Part shown: positions 46,138 through 55,839 of the stretch, piece after piece | Numbering within the stretch: position 1 is the first letter of the stretch | Layout: each line of letters opens with the position of its first letter | Source: Bifidobacterium aquikefiri | GTDB taxonomy: Bacteria; Actinomycetota; Actinomycetes; Actinomycetales; Bifidobacteriaceae | Reading direction: 5' to 3' | Assembly: GCF_002259795.1 (NCBI RefSeq) | Contig: NZ_MWXA01000005.1 | Coordinates: 62,001-126,000, forward strand | Length of the DNA stretch: 64,000 nucleotides | Notes under the pieces: model-generated | Told to the model about the DNA's origin: nothing | Databases searched by the model: none | The model's input: only the letters and a program-made list of their open reading frames with translations | Program-made: the position numbers and the translations under genes

Positions 46138-47370
46138 TCAGTCGCTAAGTTTCCTCGCGAGTGCCTCATCCAATGCATCCATGAAGCCTTCGGTATCCAG
46201 CCATGGCTGATTTGGCCCCACCAGCAGCGCGAGATCCTTCGTCATCTTGCCAGATTCGACGGTTTCGATGATTACCTGTTCCAGATTTTCCGCAAAATGT
46301 TGCAATTGCGAATTGCCGTCCAACTTGGCCCGATGCTTCAGACCACCGGTCCAGGCATAGATGGAAGCGATCGGGTTGGTCGAGGTTTTCTCGCCCTTTT
46401 GCCAGCGACGATAGTGCCGGGTCACGGTGCCATGGGCAGCTTCAGCCTCTACTGTCTGACCATCTGGTGTCATCAGCACCGATGTCATGAGACCCAGTGA
46501 TCCGAAGCCTTGGGCAACGGTATCTGACTGCACATCACCATCGTAATTCTTGCAAGCCCAGACGTATCCACCACTCCATTTCAATGAACTGGCAACCATG
46601 TCGTCGATGAGTCGATGCTCGTATGTCAGGCCTTCTGCGTCATAGCGTTGCTTGTATTCAGTCTCGAATATCTCCTGGAATATGTCTTTGAATCTACCGT
46701 CATATGCCTTGAGAATCGTATTCTTGGTACTCAGATAAACCGGATAGTGACGAAGCAGCCCGTAGTTGAAGCATGCCCGAGCGAAACCGCTGATGGATTC
46801 ATCAAGATTATATTGCACCTGAGCTATGCCGGCACCTGGGTAGTCATAGACGAGATGCTCGATTGGGGCAGAGCCGTCTTCCGGGGTGAAGGTAACGGTC
46901 AGCTTGCCTTTGCCTGGCACAGTAAAATCGGTGGCCTTGTACTGATCGCCGAATGCATGCCTGGCAACGATGATCGGCTTGGTCCAGCCGGGAACAAGCC
47001 GTGGCACATTCGAAATGACGATTGGTTCGCGGAAAATCGTGCCACCCAGAATGTTACGGATTGTTCCATTTGGCGACTTCCACATCTTTTTGAGACCAAA
47101 TTCCTTCACACGCGCCTCATCAGGAGTGATTGTCGCGCATTTTACGCCAACGTGTGTCTTCAAAATTGCATTGGCTGAGTCGATGGTCACCTGATCATCG
47201 GTTCTGTCGCGATTCTCGATGCCAAGATCGTAATAATCCAGATTGAGTTCGAGATACGGCAGAATCAGACGATTCTTGATGTCCTTCCATATGACGCGTG
47301 TCATTTCATCGCCATCGAGTTCAACAACGGTACCCTCGACTTTGATTTTGGAAGTGTTGGTTGTGGGCAT
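46138..47370 (-). CDS. icd: NADP-dependent isocitrate dehydrogenase
   Basis: A 410-residue enzyme oxidising isocitrate to 2-oxoglutarate with NADP+, which in a bifidobacterium serves glutamate supply rather than a full citrate cycle. The homodimeric eukaryote-like type is clear: [44 protein letters not shown] and the metal-binding [30 protein letters not shown] lies five to six bases before the ATG. It is divergent from the GuaB3-like gene. Confidence 0.96.
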   Translation of the reverse strand: MPTTNTSKIKVEGTVVELDGDEMTRVIWKDIKNRLILPYLELNLDYYDLGIENRDRTDDQVTIDSANAILKTHVGVKCATITPDEARVKEFGLKKMWKSPNGTIRNILGGTIFREPIVISNVPRLVPGWTKPIIVARHAFGDQYKATDFTVPGKGKLTVTFTPEDGSAPIEHLVYDYPGAGIAQVQYNLDESISGFARACFNYGLLRHYPVYLSTKNTILKAYDGRFKDIFQEIFETEYKQRYDAEGLTYEHRLIDDMVASSLKWSGGYVWACKNYDGDVQSDTVAQGFGSLGLMTSVLMTPDGQTVEAEAAHGTVTRHYRRWQKGEKTSTNPIASIYAWTGGLKHRAKLDGNSQLQHFAENLEQVIIETVESGKMTKDLALLVGPNQPWLDTEGFMDALDEALARKLSD

Positions 47371-47492
47371 GAATTCCTCCTAAGATCGCCTTGTATGGCG
47401 GCGGCTTGAATTCCATTGATACATCATTCATGTTAACCGATTGCATCATCGTTTTCGGCCATAGGTCGGGCACGAGCATTAGCCTATGGATT

Positions 47493-48617
47493 ATGTCTCA
47501 GGAAATCGAAATCGGGCTCGGCAAAAAGGCCCGTCTTGCATACTCACTCGATGATGTAGCAATAGTACCCTCACGTCGAACTCGCGATCCAGAAGATGTT
47601 TCCACATCTTGGCAGATTGATGCCTATGAGTTTGACATACCGGTTCTTGGAGCTCCAATGGACTCGGTTATGAGCCCTCAGACTGCCATTGCGCTTGGCA
47701 AGCTCGGCGGGCTTGGCGTGCTTGACATGGAAGGACTCTGGACACGCTATGAAGATCCGACGTTGCTGTTGCAGGAGATTTCAGAACTGCCTGCCGACAA
47801 GGCGACTGCGAGGATTCAGGAAATCTACCGTGAGCCTATCAAGGCTGAGTTGATTGCTGAGCGTATTCAAGAGATCCGCAAGGCGGGTGTGACCGTGGCA
47901 GGGGCGCTTTCTCCACAGCATACACAGGAATTCACATCAACCCTGATCCAAGCTGGTGTTGATCTGTTCGTCATTCGTGGCACTGCCGTGTCTGCCGAAC
48001 ACGTGTCCACCAGTCATCAGCCTTTGAATCTGAAGAAATTTATCTATGAACTTGATGTTCCAGTGATAGTCGGCGGTGCCGCAACCTATCAGGCCGCCTT
48101 GCATCTGATGCGTACCGGTGCCGCTGGAGTGCTTGTAGGTTTCGGTGGAGGTGCCGTTTCACCCACAAGAACCACCATCGGCGTCCACGCTCCAATGGCG
48201 ACATCCATCGCAGACGTTGCCGAGGCACGCCGCGACTACATGGATGAATCCGGCGGGCGCTACGTTCAGGTGATTGCCGATGCCGGTATGGGCACGTCGG
48301 GGAACTTCGTCAAGGCTCTCGCCATGGGTGCTGATGCGGTGATGCTGGGTGCTCCTCTTGCGCGAGCAAGCGAAGCCCCAGGTAAGGGCATGCATTGGGG
48401 CTCAGAGGCACATCATGAAACGTTGCCACGCGGCAACCGTGTTGAGGTGGGTACCGTTGCACCGCTTGAGCAGGTTCTCTTCGGGCCAAGTCACCAAGCC
48501 GATGGCGCGACCAACTACATTGGTGCTTTGCGTCGTGCGATGGCATCGACCGGATATGTCGATGTGAAGAACTTCCAGCGTTGCTCGGTCGTCGTCACAC
48601 CGTACGAACACATCTGA
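47493..48617 (+). CDS. guaB3: GuaB3-type IMP dehydrogenase family protein
   Basis: A 374-residue TIM-barrel protein of the IMP dehydrogenase superfamily, GuaB3 branch of actinobacteria. It opens EIEIGLGKKARLAYSLDDVAIVPSRRTRDP and lacks CBS domains. The catalytic loop, GPGSICTTR in true IMP dehydrogenase, reads GGGAVSPTR: the active-site Cys is absent, so this is unlikely to be a true IMP dehydrogenase; GuaB3 function is poorly known. ATG 47493 is chosen for the family start; the ribosome site is weak. A strong terminator follows. Confidence 0.85.
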   Translation: MSQEIEIGLGKKARLAYSLDDVAIVPSRRTRDPEDVSTSWQIDAYEFDIPVLGAPMDSVMSPQTAIALGKLGGLGVLDMEGLWTRYEDPTLLLQEISELPADKATARIQEIYREPIKAELIAERIQEIRKAGVTVAGALSPQHTQEFTSTLIQAGVDLFVIRGTAVSAEHVSTSHQPLNLKKFIYELDVPVIVGGAATYQAALHLMRTGAAGVLVGFGGGAVSPTRTTIGVHAPMATSIADVAEARRDYMDESGGRYVQVIADAGMGTSGNFVKALAMGADAVMLGAPLARASEAPGKGMHWGSEAHHETLPRGNRVEVGTVAPLEQVLFGPSHQADGATNYIGALRRAMASTGYVDVKNFQRCSVVVTPYEHI

Positions 48618-48661
48618 ACAAATAAGGGATAGTTCCTGAATTCATAACCTGCTCTCTGAGG

Positions 48662-48707
48662 GATATGAATAGGCCTGTCGTACACACTCGACAGGCCTAT
48701 TCATATC
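48662..48707 (+). terminator. Terminator after guaB3
   Basis: Perfect 19-bp stem, 48662-48680 with 48689-48707 (GATATGAATAGGCCTGTCG and its complement), loop of eight bases, 45 bases after the stop. Confidence 0.8.
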
Positions 48708-48786
48708 TTGACGACATGTCAAAACTCTGCGATGCTCAATTTACGTACGATTCACACCGTGAATGCTAGAAGTTGAGGAATAGGAT

Positions 48787-49269
48787 ATGGATGCTTCCAT
48801 CGAAGATACCCACCCCACGATCACTGGGCCTTACGTTAACAAGGTTCGCATCGTTGCAACCATGGACCCGATACCAATACGCATCGCTCGCTGCATTCCT
48901 TCCACCATCAGCAATGAGGAATGCCATCACCTTGCAGTCGTGGCCTGCCGCAATGCCTGCATAGCGATGGATGTGGTTCGCCAGCGTCTCGATTCCAAGA
49001 TGTTAGAGCGCTATCTCAAGCCTGAACTGATCGAACGACTACTCACCTTTTCCAAGCTACTGCATCAATCACGACCGAAGAAGGGTTTTGTCAAGGATGA
49101 GCTCAGACATATGCCGGTAGTTCCGCAACAGATTCATGGATTGCTGGTTGGACCTGAAACCTATGAGGTTTCAGTATGCTTCAGCATTGGAGAGAGCCAT
49201 TATTGGGCGAATGTTGTGCTGCAGATTGAACATGGACGATGGAGATGCTCATTGCTGGATATTGGGTAA
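48787..49269 (+). CDS. DUF6459 (Rv3235-like) family protein
   Basis: A 160-residue cytoplasmic protein. The C-terminal pattern VSVCFSIGESHYWANVVLQIEHGRWRCSLLDIG resembles the actinobacterial Rv3235/DUF6459 family, which ends in a WRC.AL.IG motif and often lies near secA. It has no signal peptide. GAGG lies eight bases before the ATG. The next gene, an acyl-CoA ligase, follows after 40 bases. Family assignment is by memory of the motif only; the function is unknown. Confidence 0.6.
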   Translation: MDASIEDTHPTITGPYVNKVRIVATMDPIPIRIARCIPSTISNEECHHLAVVACRNACIAMDVVRQRLDSKMLERYLKPELIERLLTFSKLLHQSRPKKGFVKDELRHMPVVPQQIHGLLVGPETYEVSVCFSIGESHYWANVVLQIEHGRWRCSLLDIG

Positions 49270-49309
49270 CGCACATGCACGATTCTGGCATAGTTCTATA
49301 GTGGTATGC

Positions 49310-51406
49310 ATGTTGCGAGAATTCAATGTAAAAACTAACCGACCAACGACGGACGACGACACTGTATACTCATTGCTGAGCAATCGAAGCAAACGTGATC
49401 CCGAGGATGTGATCGCTCAATGGCAAGACGAGAACACCAAGGCATGGCATGATGTAACGGCAGAGCAGATGCTTGACCGCGTGCGTCAGGTTGCCAAGGG
49501 GTTGCTTGCATTGGGAGTGACCAAGGGAAGCAAGATCATCATCTATTCCGCCACGAGTTATGACTGGGGGATAGTCGACTTTGCCTGTGCGGCCATAGGT
49601 GCCGTGACCGTACCAATCTATGAAACAGATTCGAGTAAGCAGGCATCTGCAATAACACAGGCGGTGGATCCGGTCGTGGCATTTGCCGGCGACAACGATC
49701 ACACACAGATCATGGAGCAGGTACGTCTTGACGATAACAAGCTGAAATTCGTCTTTAACTTTGAAAATGATGGTCTCAATGCTGTCAGCGACTTCGGCAA
49801 GGCAGTGACGGATGAAACTCTTGATGAGGGCATCGCAGACGTTCACGCGGATGATTTGTTGACGATTGTGTACACTTCCGGTTCCACAGGCAAACCCAAG
49901 GGGGTTATGCTATCGAACCGGAACTTCGCTCATATCATCTATGCCGGATATGAGGCCTTACCAGACATGCTGGCTGCGCCAACCCGTCTGCTGCTCTTCC
50001 TCCCATTGGCCCACTGCTTTGCCCGCTATATTCAATATGTGTGTATTGGGGCAGAGGGCGTCGTCGGATACGTTCCCAATGCCAAGCATCTTCTGGCCGA
50101 TCTGCGAAGCTTCAAACCGACATATCTTTTGGGTGTGCCGCGCGTATTTGAAAAGGTGTACAACGCAGCATCGCAGAAGGCAGGAGCTGGATTCAAGGGT
50201 CGGCTCTTCGCCAATGCATTCAAGCACTTCATACAATGGTCAAAGGATGAGCAGGAGAGCGGTAAACACGGTGTCATCGCACGCATGCGCCATTCCTTTT
50301 ATATGCGCACGGTAGGCTCCTCAATTCGTTCGGCACTCGGCCCAAATCTCAAATATCTGGCATGCGGTGGAGCACCGATGAACGCTGATCTGGCCAACTT
50401 CTTCAATGGTTTTGACGGCATCACCTTCATTCAGGGATATGGCATGACGGAAACGGCTGCACCTTGCTGCGTCAATGGCGAACACGACAATATCGTCGGA
50501 TCCGTAGGCCGCCCTGGCCCGGGCATTTCCGTTCGCATAGCCGACGACGACGAGCTTCTCGTCAAGGGGCCGAACGTATTTGTCGGCTACTATGGCCAGC
50601 CAGATCTGGCACAGGATACGGTTGATGGCGATGGATGGCTGCACACCGGTGACTTGGCTCAGCTCAACGACGAGGGCTTCGTGTTCATCACCGGCAGGAA
50701 GAAAGACATTATCATTACTGCCGGAGGCAAGAATATCAGCCCCGCTCCCATGGAAGATACGATTGCCTCATGCCCAATCGTCTCGCAGGCGGTGGTCGTC
50801 GGCGATGGCAAACCTTTCATCGCAGGATTGGTCACACTCGACCCTGACATGCTGAAAAACTGGCTGGAATCGCAGAAGTTGGATTCCTCCCTGACGCTAG
50901 CTCAGGCAGTCAGCAACGAGGCGGTTCGATCCTACATCCAGCAGTTTGTCGATCAGGCCAATAGCAGCGTCTCCCGCGCTGAATCGGTAAGAAAATTCCT
51001 GATTTTGGATGAAGACTTTACACAGGAGGATGGTACTCTCACTCCCAGCATGAAGGTTGTCCGTCCTCAAGTGCTCCGCAAATACGAGAATTTGATTGAC
51101 AAGGTGCTCTACGCTCCAAGGGCTGGTCAGCCGAGACCCGTGCCAGCCTCTGCAAAGCTGATGGAACGAGCATCCGAATCAATTACACCGCTGGTCAACA
51201 AAGCCCAGGAAAATGCCATGCCACGCATCAATGAAATGCTCGGAAGCATTGACCGCGCACGCAGCAACGTGTCTGATTCCCTTGCTAACGTTTCTGAGAG
51301 AATTCGTTCTCAAGCCGAGCAGAACTCGTCTGCGGACTCACGACCTTCCTCACATGAAGAAGGTTCCGATGCGCATGATGGCAACACCAAAGACTCGGAT
51401 ATCTAA
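49310..51406 (+). CDS. Long-chain fatty acid-CoA ligase (FadD15-like), second copy
   Basis: A 698-residue paralogue of the ligase at 42364. The P-loop is TIVYTSGSTGKPKGVMLSN; FLPLAHCFARYIQ, IQGYGMTETAAP, GWLHTGDLAQL and GRKKDIIITAGGKNISPA are intact. Unlike the first copy it carries ~100 extra C-terminal residues (VNKAQENAMPRINEMLGSIDR...), which look amphipathic and may bind membrane. ATG 49310 has a weak site (GTGGTATGC). The deformylase gene starts 15 bases after its stop. Which fatty acids each copy uses cannot be told. Confidence 0.92.
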   Translation: MLREFNVKTNRPTTDDDTVYSLLSNRSKRDPEDVIAQWQDENTKAWHDVTAEQMLDRVRQVAKGLLALGVTKGSKIIIYSATSYDWGIVDFACAAIGAVTVPIYETDSSKQASAITQAVDPVVAFAGDNDHTQIMEQVRLDDNKLKFVFNFENDGLNAVSDFGKAVTDETLDEGIADVHADDLLTIVYTSGSTGKPKGVMLSNRNFAHIIYAGYEALPDMLAAPTRLLLFLPLAHCFARYIQYVCIGAEGVVGYVPNAKHLLADLRSFKPTYLLGVPRVFEKVYNAASQKAGAGFKGRLFANAFKHFIQWSKDEQESGKHGVIARMRHSFYMRTVGSSIRSALGPNLKYLACGGAPMNADLANFFNGFDGITFIQGYGMTETAAPCCVNGEHDNIVGSVGRPGPGISVRIADDDELLVKGPNVFVGYYGQPDLAQDTVDGDGWLHTGDLAQLNDEGFVFITGRKKDIIITAGGKNISPAPMEDTIASCPIVSQAVVVGDGKPFIAGLVTLDPDMLKNWLESQKLDSSLTLAQAVSNEAVRSYIQQFVDQANSSVSRAESVRKFLILDEDFTQEDGTLTPSMKVVRPQVLRKYENLIDKVLYAPRAGQPRPVPASAKLMERASESITPLVNKAQENAMPRINEMLGSIDRARSNVSDSLANVSERIRSQAEQNSSADSRPSSHEEGSDAHDGNTKDSDI

Positions 51407-51421
51407 TGTTCAGGAGCAGTT

Positions 51422-51910
51422 TTGGCAATTCGTGACATTCGAGTAGTTCCCGATCCGATTCTTCGTACCGTTTGCGATCCAGTGCAATCAATCACGCCCG
51501 CCATCGAACGTTTGGTGCAGGATTTGCTCGATACAGTCAACGACCCTGGCAGGGCCGGGCTTTCGGCGAATCAGATAGGCGTACCTTTGCGCATCTTCTC
51601 ATTCAATATTGAGGAAGAACTCGGCTATGTCATCAATCCAGTGCTTGAAGAGACTTCAGGCGAACAGCTCGGTGCCGAAGGTTGCCTTTCACTGCCGGGA
51701 TTATGGTACGACACGCGGCGAGCGGAATTTGCGCGCGTTCGAGGCATCGATTTGTCAGGTGACGCAATCACCATTGAAGGCCATGGAATCAAGGCACGAA
51801 TGTTGCAGCATGAATGTGATCACCTTGATGGGCACGTCTATATCGATCGTCTGGAAAAGGATGTCAGACGCAAGGCGCTGCGGGAGCTTCGTTCACAGTC
51901 CCATGGATAA
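51422..51910 (+). CDS. def: Peptide deformylase
   Basis: A 162-residue metalloenzyme that removes the formyl group from new proteins. All three motifs are present: AGLSANQIG (motif 1), EGCLSLPG (motif 2, metal Cys) and QHECDHLDG (motif 3, HExxH). It starts with TTG behind AGGAGCAG, 15 bases after the ligase gene. Its position before rpsB-tsf fits a translation context. Confidence 0.95.
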   Translation: MAIRDIRVVPDPILRTVCDPVQSITPAIERLVQDLLDTVNDPGRAGLSANQIGVPLRIFSFNIEEELGYVINPVLEETSGEQLGAEGCLSLPGLWYDTRRAEFARVRGIDLSGDAITIEGHGIKARMLQHECDHLDGHVYIDRLEKDVRRKALRELRSQSHG

Positions 51911-52029
51911 CCACCGCTGACGATGACTCATGGTATTATGTTGGTTTGTGTGTCGATGATTCGATAGGCAGTCGCAGGCTCTATTGATTCGAACTTTCCT
52001 AGAAATGACACACGACATCGCGTCATGTC

Positions 52030-52056
52030 GGCGACGACCTGTGTCGGTCGGCCTTT
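52030..52056 (+). terminator. Attenuator-like hairpin in the rpsB leader
   Basis: GGCGACGACC and GGTCGGCC flank a TGTGTC loop and are followed by TTTT, about 60 bases before rpsB. The stem has two bulged bases. It could attenuate rpsB transcription or end the def transcript. Confidence 0.4.
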
Positions 52057-52114
52057 TAGGGTTGTACTCAGGTTCGCATGACCAGGCAATAACCGACAAT
52101 GAAAGGTATCTATC

Positions 52115-52981
52115 ATGGCACAGATCACCATGAGCGAAATGCTCAAGGCTGGCATCCACTTCGGACATCAGACACGTCGCTGGGATCCGAAGATGAAGCA
52201 GTACATTCTCACCGAGCGCAATGGCATTCACATCATCAATCTTTTCAAGTCGCTCGATTTGATCGACAAGGCCTATGATTTCATCAAGCAGACCGTCGCT
52301 CACAACGGCACCATTCTGTTTGTTGGAACCAAGAAGCAGGCTCAGGATGCAGTCAAGACTCAGGCAACCCGCGTCAACATGCCATATGTTTCCGAGCGCT
52401 GGCTGGGCGGCATGCTCACCAACTTCCAGACTGTCACCAAGCGTGTTTCCCGTCTCAAGGAACTCGAAGAGATGGATTTCAACGATGTTCACGCTTCCGG
52501 CCTGACCAAGAAGGAACTGTTGCTGCTTGAGCGCGAAAAGGACAAGCTCGAGAAGCAGCTTGGCGGCATTCGCAACATGAACCGCACCCCTTCGGTACTG
52601 TTCATCATCGACATCAACAAGGAAGCCCTTGCCGTTCAGGAAGCGCACAAGCTGCACATTCCCGTCGTTGCACTCGTTGATACGAACACCGATCCTGAGA
52701 CCGTCACCTACCCAATCCCAGCAAATGATGATGCCATCCGTGGCATCGAATTGCTCACCTCATTGATGGCTGACGCCGTTGCCGAGGGTCTGCTGGAGCG
52801 TTCCGGCAAGGCAGCCAAGACTGATGAGTCTGCAGAACAGCCAATGGCGGAATGGGAGAAGGATCTTCTTCAGACACCAGAGGGTGAAAAGGCTGCAGAA
52901 GGCTCAGAAACTGTTGAAGCCGCTGACAAGGCAGAGGCAGCATCCGTTGCAGAGCCAAATCAGGAAGCAAAGGCCGAGTAA
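52115..52981 (+). CDS. rpsB: 30S ribosomal protein S2
   Basis: A 288-residue ribosomal protein, longer than the usual ~240 because of a C-terminal acidic, Ala/Glu-rich tail (from about 235) typical of bifidobacteria. The core includes [30 protein letters not shown] and [16 protein letters not shown] follows GAAAGG. It is followed by tsf, as in most bacteria. Confidence 0.98.
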   Translation: MAQITMSEMLKAGIHFGHQTRRWDPKMKQYILTERNGIHIINLFKSLDLIDKAYDFIKQTVAHNGTILFVGTKKQAQDAVKTQATRVNMPYVSERWLGGMLTNFQTVTKRVSRLKELEEMDFNDVHASGLTKKELLLLEREKDKLEKQLGGIRNMNRTPSVLFIIDINKEALAVQEAHKLHIPVVALVDTNTDPETVTYPIPANDDAIRGIELLTSLMADAVAEGLLERSGKAAKTDESAEQPMAEWEKDLLQTPEGEKAAEGSETVEAADKAEAASVAEPNQEAKAE

Positions 52982-53059
52982 TTTCGGCACCATGAACTTG
53001 CATTCCGGTCGCAGTGCATAAGCGCTGCGACCGGCAATTTATCACAGAGGAGAGTTTCT

Positions 53060-53908
53060 ATGGCAAAGATTACTGCCGCACTCATCAAAGAGCTGCGTGA
53101 TGCAACTGGCGCCGGCATGATGGACGTCAAGAAGGCGCTCACCGAGGCTGAAGGCGATGTCGCGCGTGCAAAGGAAATCATTCGTGCCAAAGGCATTCAG
53201 GCTGCAGGAAAGCGCGAAGGTCGCAAGGCTCAGGAAGGTTTGATCGCATCCACCATCGCTGACACTGCCGATGGTCAGGTTGCATATGCGGTTGAATTGA
53301 ATTCGGAAACCGATTTTGTTGCCAAGACACCACAGTTTGTGGAATTTGGAGACGAAGTCGTTGCCGATGTCGCCAAGGCTGATGTCAAGACAACAGAAGA
53401 TGTACTCAAGGCTGCCTCAAAGTCAGGCACTGTCAACGAGACCATCGAAGAAGCTGGCGCGCTGTTCCATGAACACGTCAAGCTCGGTCAGTTCGCTCGC
53501 GTCGCTGGTCCACATGTCGAGATCTATGCTCATCACAAGTCCGTCGAACTTCCCCCATCAATCGTTGCCGTCATCGCGACGGATGATGCCGGAGCTTCGA
53601 TTGCGCATGAAGTCGCACTGCAGATTTCTGCAATGAGTCCAAAGTGGCTACGCCGCGAAGACGTTCCTGCTGATGTCGTTGAGACTGAGACTCGCGTTGC
53701 CACTGAGAAGTCACAGGCTGAAGGCAAGCCTGAAAAGATCATTCCACGTATCGTAGAGGGTCGTTTGAACGCCTTCTTCAAGGAGACGGTGCTCCTGGAG
53801 CAGGAATATGTCAAGGATACATCCAAGACGATTGGCGACCTGTTCAAGACAGCTGGAGCACAGGCTGTTGGCTTCGCCCGACTTGAAGTCGGCAAGGGTG
53901 ACGAGTGA
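53060..53908 (+). CDS. tsf: Elongation factor Ts
   Basis: A 282-residue exchange factor that reloads EF-Tu with GTP. The N-terminal signature LIKELRDATGAGMMDVKKAL and the core motif VELNSETDFVAK are present. ATG follows GAGGAGAG. It lies 78 bases after rpsB. A strong terminator follows. Confidence 0.98.
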   Translation: MAKITAALIKELRDATGAGMMDVKKALTEAEGDVARAKEIIRAKGIQAAGKREGRKAQEGLIASTIADTADGQVAYAVELNSETDFVAKTPQFVEFGDEVVADVAKADVKTTEDVLKAASKSGTVNETIEEAGALFHEHVKLGQFARVAGPHVEIYAHHKSVELPPSIVAVIATDDAGASIAHEVALQISAMSPKWLRREDVPADVVETETRVATEKSQAEGKPEKIIPRIVEGRLNAFFKETVLLEQEYVKDTSKTIGDLFKTAGAQAVGFARLEVGKGDE

Positions 53909-54013
53909 TTACGTGTTTGATGCACATCGGCTTGCTTCCATTGCCGTTGTCAAATCATGAATGATTATTTCGTCTTGATTCTTGATGTCCGCAAGGTATG
54001 AAGCTCCATTATC

Positions 54014-54068
54014 AATGCGAAAGGACGGTGAGTCTGCACAACTGTGAGACTCGCCGTCCTTTCGCATT
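54014..54068. terminator. Bidirectional-type terminator after tsf
   Basis: Near-perfect long stem: AATGCGAAAGGACGG...GAGTC (from 54014) pairs with GACTC...CCGTCCTTTCGCATT (to 54068), loop of about 11 bases. The T-rich right arm ends the rpsB-tsf transcript. Confidence 0.85.
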
Positions 54069-54077
54069 GTCATACCT

Positions 54078-54158
54078 CTGATCGTCCCGAGCGTTTCTCT
54101 TTCCTTGTCGTCTCAAGCATTCCTCTTTTCCTGATCGTCCTGAGCGTTTCTCTTTCCT
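54078..54158 (+). repeat. Direct repeats flanking dispersed repeat copy 3
   Basis: Two 28-bp direct repeats, 54078-54105 and 54131-54158, differ at one base (CTGATCGTCCCGAGCGTTTC versus CTGATCGTCCTGAGCGTTTC, then TCTTTCCT). Between them is a third partly related unit (TTGTCGTCTCAAGCATT). The same unit occurs in inverted orientation to the right of copy 2 near 35330-35360. Confidence 0.8.
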
Positions 54159-54246
54159 GTCATCTCGAGCGAAGGCGCAGCCGCAGTCGAGAGATCTCAC
54201 CTCTGGCTCCCAACAACGGAGATCCCTCGACTACGCTCGGGATGAC
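54159..54246. repeat. Dispersed palindromic repeat, copy 3
   Basis: An 88-bp palindromic unit, ends GTCATCTCGAGCGAAGGCGC and ...CTACGCTCGGGATGAC, near-identical to copy 2 and related to copy 1. It sits in the 526-bp tsf-pyrH gap with the terminator and satellite repeats; the remaining ~190 bp holds the pyrH promoter region, in which nothing else is evident. Confidence 0.88.
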
Positions 54247-54434
54247 AAGGAAGGAGAACGCTCACGCTTGCAGAGGAACAGCACACACGGATGTACACGT
54301 ACACACCAAAACCGGAGCAGCCTTTCTTTCTATGGACACAGTATTGTGCAGATGCATGCTTCGCTGCATTGTCGCAGTTCACAGATAATCTGATATACGG
54401 TTAAAACGGCTTGCGAGGCAATGAAAGGCTTCAA

Positions 54435-55211
54435 ATGACCTACGATGACGTGCCTGATGGTGATCAGGATAAGAGCAATAAACCGGTAGCACCGAGACGA
54501 GTTTTGCTGAAGCTCTCGGGAGAAGCGTTTGGTGGGGGAGCCGTTGGTGTTGACACCACGGTTGTAAGCCGTATTGCTTCAGAAATCGCCGCCGCGGTGA
54601 AGCATGGAGTTCAGGTCGCCATCGTTGTGGGTGGAGGAAATTTCTTCCGTGGCGCGCAGCTGAGCCAGGCAGGGATCGAACGTTCACGAGGCGACTATAT
54701 GGGTATGCTCGGTACTGTCATGAACTGCCTCGCACTGCAAGACTTTCTCGAACAGGAAGGCCAGGCCACTCGTGTTCAGACGGCAATCACGATGGGTCAG
54801 GTTGCTGAACCATATATTCCACAGAAGGCAATTCGGCACTTGGAAAAGGGCAGGGTAGTCATTTTTGGTGCGGGCGCAGGCATGCCTTACTTCTCAACGG
54901 ATACGGTCTCCATTCAACGAGCACTGGAAATCCACTGCGCCGAGGTTTTGATGGGCAAGAATGGAGTCGAGGGTGTCTACACCGCCGATCCTCATAAGGA
55001 TGCTACTGCCAAGATGTTCACACGATTGAGTTACAAGCGTGCTCTGGTTGATAATCTCGCGGTTATGGATGCTGCTGCTCTTTCCATGGCACGTGACAAC
55101 AACATGAGGATTCGTGTGTTCGGGCTCGAGAAGTCGGATAATGTCACCAAGGCATTGCAGGGCGAAGCTCTTGGCACATTGGTGTGCGATCAGGAATCAG
55201 TAACCGAGTAA
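54435..55211 (+). CDS. pyrH: UMP kinase
   Basis: A 258-residue amino-acid-kinase-fold enzyme phosphorylating UMP. The core motifs [28 protein letters not shown] and [17 protein letters not shown] are clear, with [14 protein letters not shown] later. About 20 extra polar N-terminal residues exceed the usual ~240 length. ATG 54435 has AAAGG six bases upstream; a TTG at 54411 is less likely. frr follows after 20 bases. Confidence 0.96.
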   Translation: MTYDDVPDGDQDKSNKPVAPRRVLLKLSGEAFGGGAVGVDTTVVSRIASEIAAAVKHGVQVAIVVGGGNFFRGAQLSQAGIERSRGDYMGMLGTVMNCLALQDFLEQEGQATRVQTAITMGQVAEPYIPQKAIRHLEKGRVVIFGAGAGMPYFSTDTVSIQRALEIHCAEVLMGKNGVEGVYTADPHKDATAKMFTRLSYKRALVDNLAVMDAAALSMARDNNMRIRVFGLEKSDNVTKALQGEALGTLVCDQESVTE

Positions 55212-55231
55212 TCAACAGGTAAGGAACTCAG

Positions 55232-55786
55232 ATGGCAAATATCGTAGATCAGGCACAGGCTCAGATGAACAAGTCTGTCGAATCGACCAAGGAAAATTTT
55301 GTAGGCATCCGTACCGGGAGAGCCAACCCTGCATTGCTTAACGGGATTACCGTCGACTATTACGGTTCACCAACGCCACTCAAGGCCGTGGCTTCTATCG
55401 GTGTTCCTGAACCAAGGACTCTGGCCGTCACACCATTTGACACCTCTCAGGCTGCTGCCGTCGAGAAGGCCATCAGGGATTCCGACCTCGGTGTCAATCC
55501 GAATCGCGATGGCAACGTGATTCGAGTGACGCTACCGGAATTGACAGAGGACCGTCGCAAGGATTATGTCAAGTTGGCCAAGAGCAAGGCTGAGGACGGA
55601 AAGATCGCTGTACGAAACATTCGTCGCAAGACCAAGGAAAGCATCGAAGTCTCGGTCAAGGATGGCGATCTTGGTGAGGACGAAGGCAAGCGTCTTCAGA
55701 AGGATCTGGACACCGTCACCAAGAAGATCTCTGATTCCATTGACGAATTGCTTGAAGGCAAGCAAAAGGAAATTCTCGAGGTCTGA
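55232..55786 (+). CDS. frr: Ribosome recycling factor
   Basis: A 184-residue protein that splits ribosomes after termination with EF-G. The motif IRTGRANPALLNGITVDYYG, PFD at the hinge, and NRDGNVIRVTLPELTEDRRKD are typical. AAGGAAC lies before the ATG. It links pyrH and cdsA, the standard order. Confidence 0.98.
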   Translation: MANIVDQAQAQMNKSVESTKENFVGIRTGRANPALLNGITVDYYGSPTPLKAVASIGVPEPRTLAVTPFDTSQAAAVEKAIRDSDLGVNPNRDGNVIRVTLPELTEDRRKDYVKLAKSKAEDGKIAVRNIRRKTKESIEVSVKDGDLGEDEGKRLQKDLDTVTKKISDSIDELLEGKQKEILEV

Positions 55787-55839
55787 TAGTTATGAAGATT
55801 TCGCGGTAACCATTATTCGAATATTCGAAGTGTTAGGCC

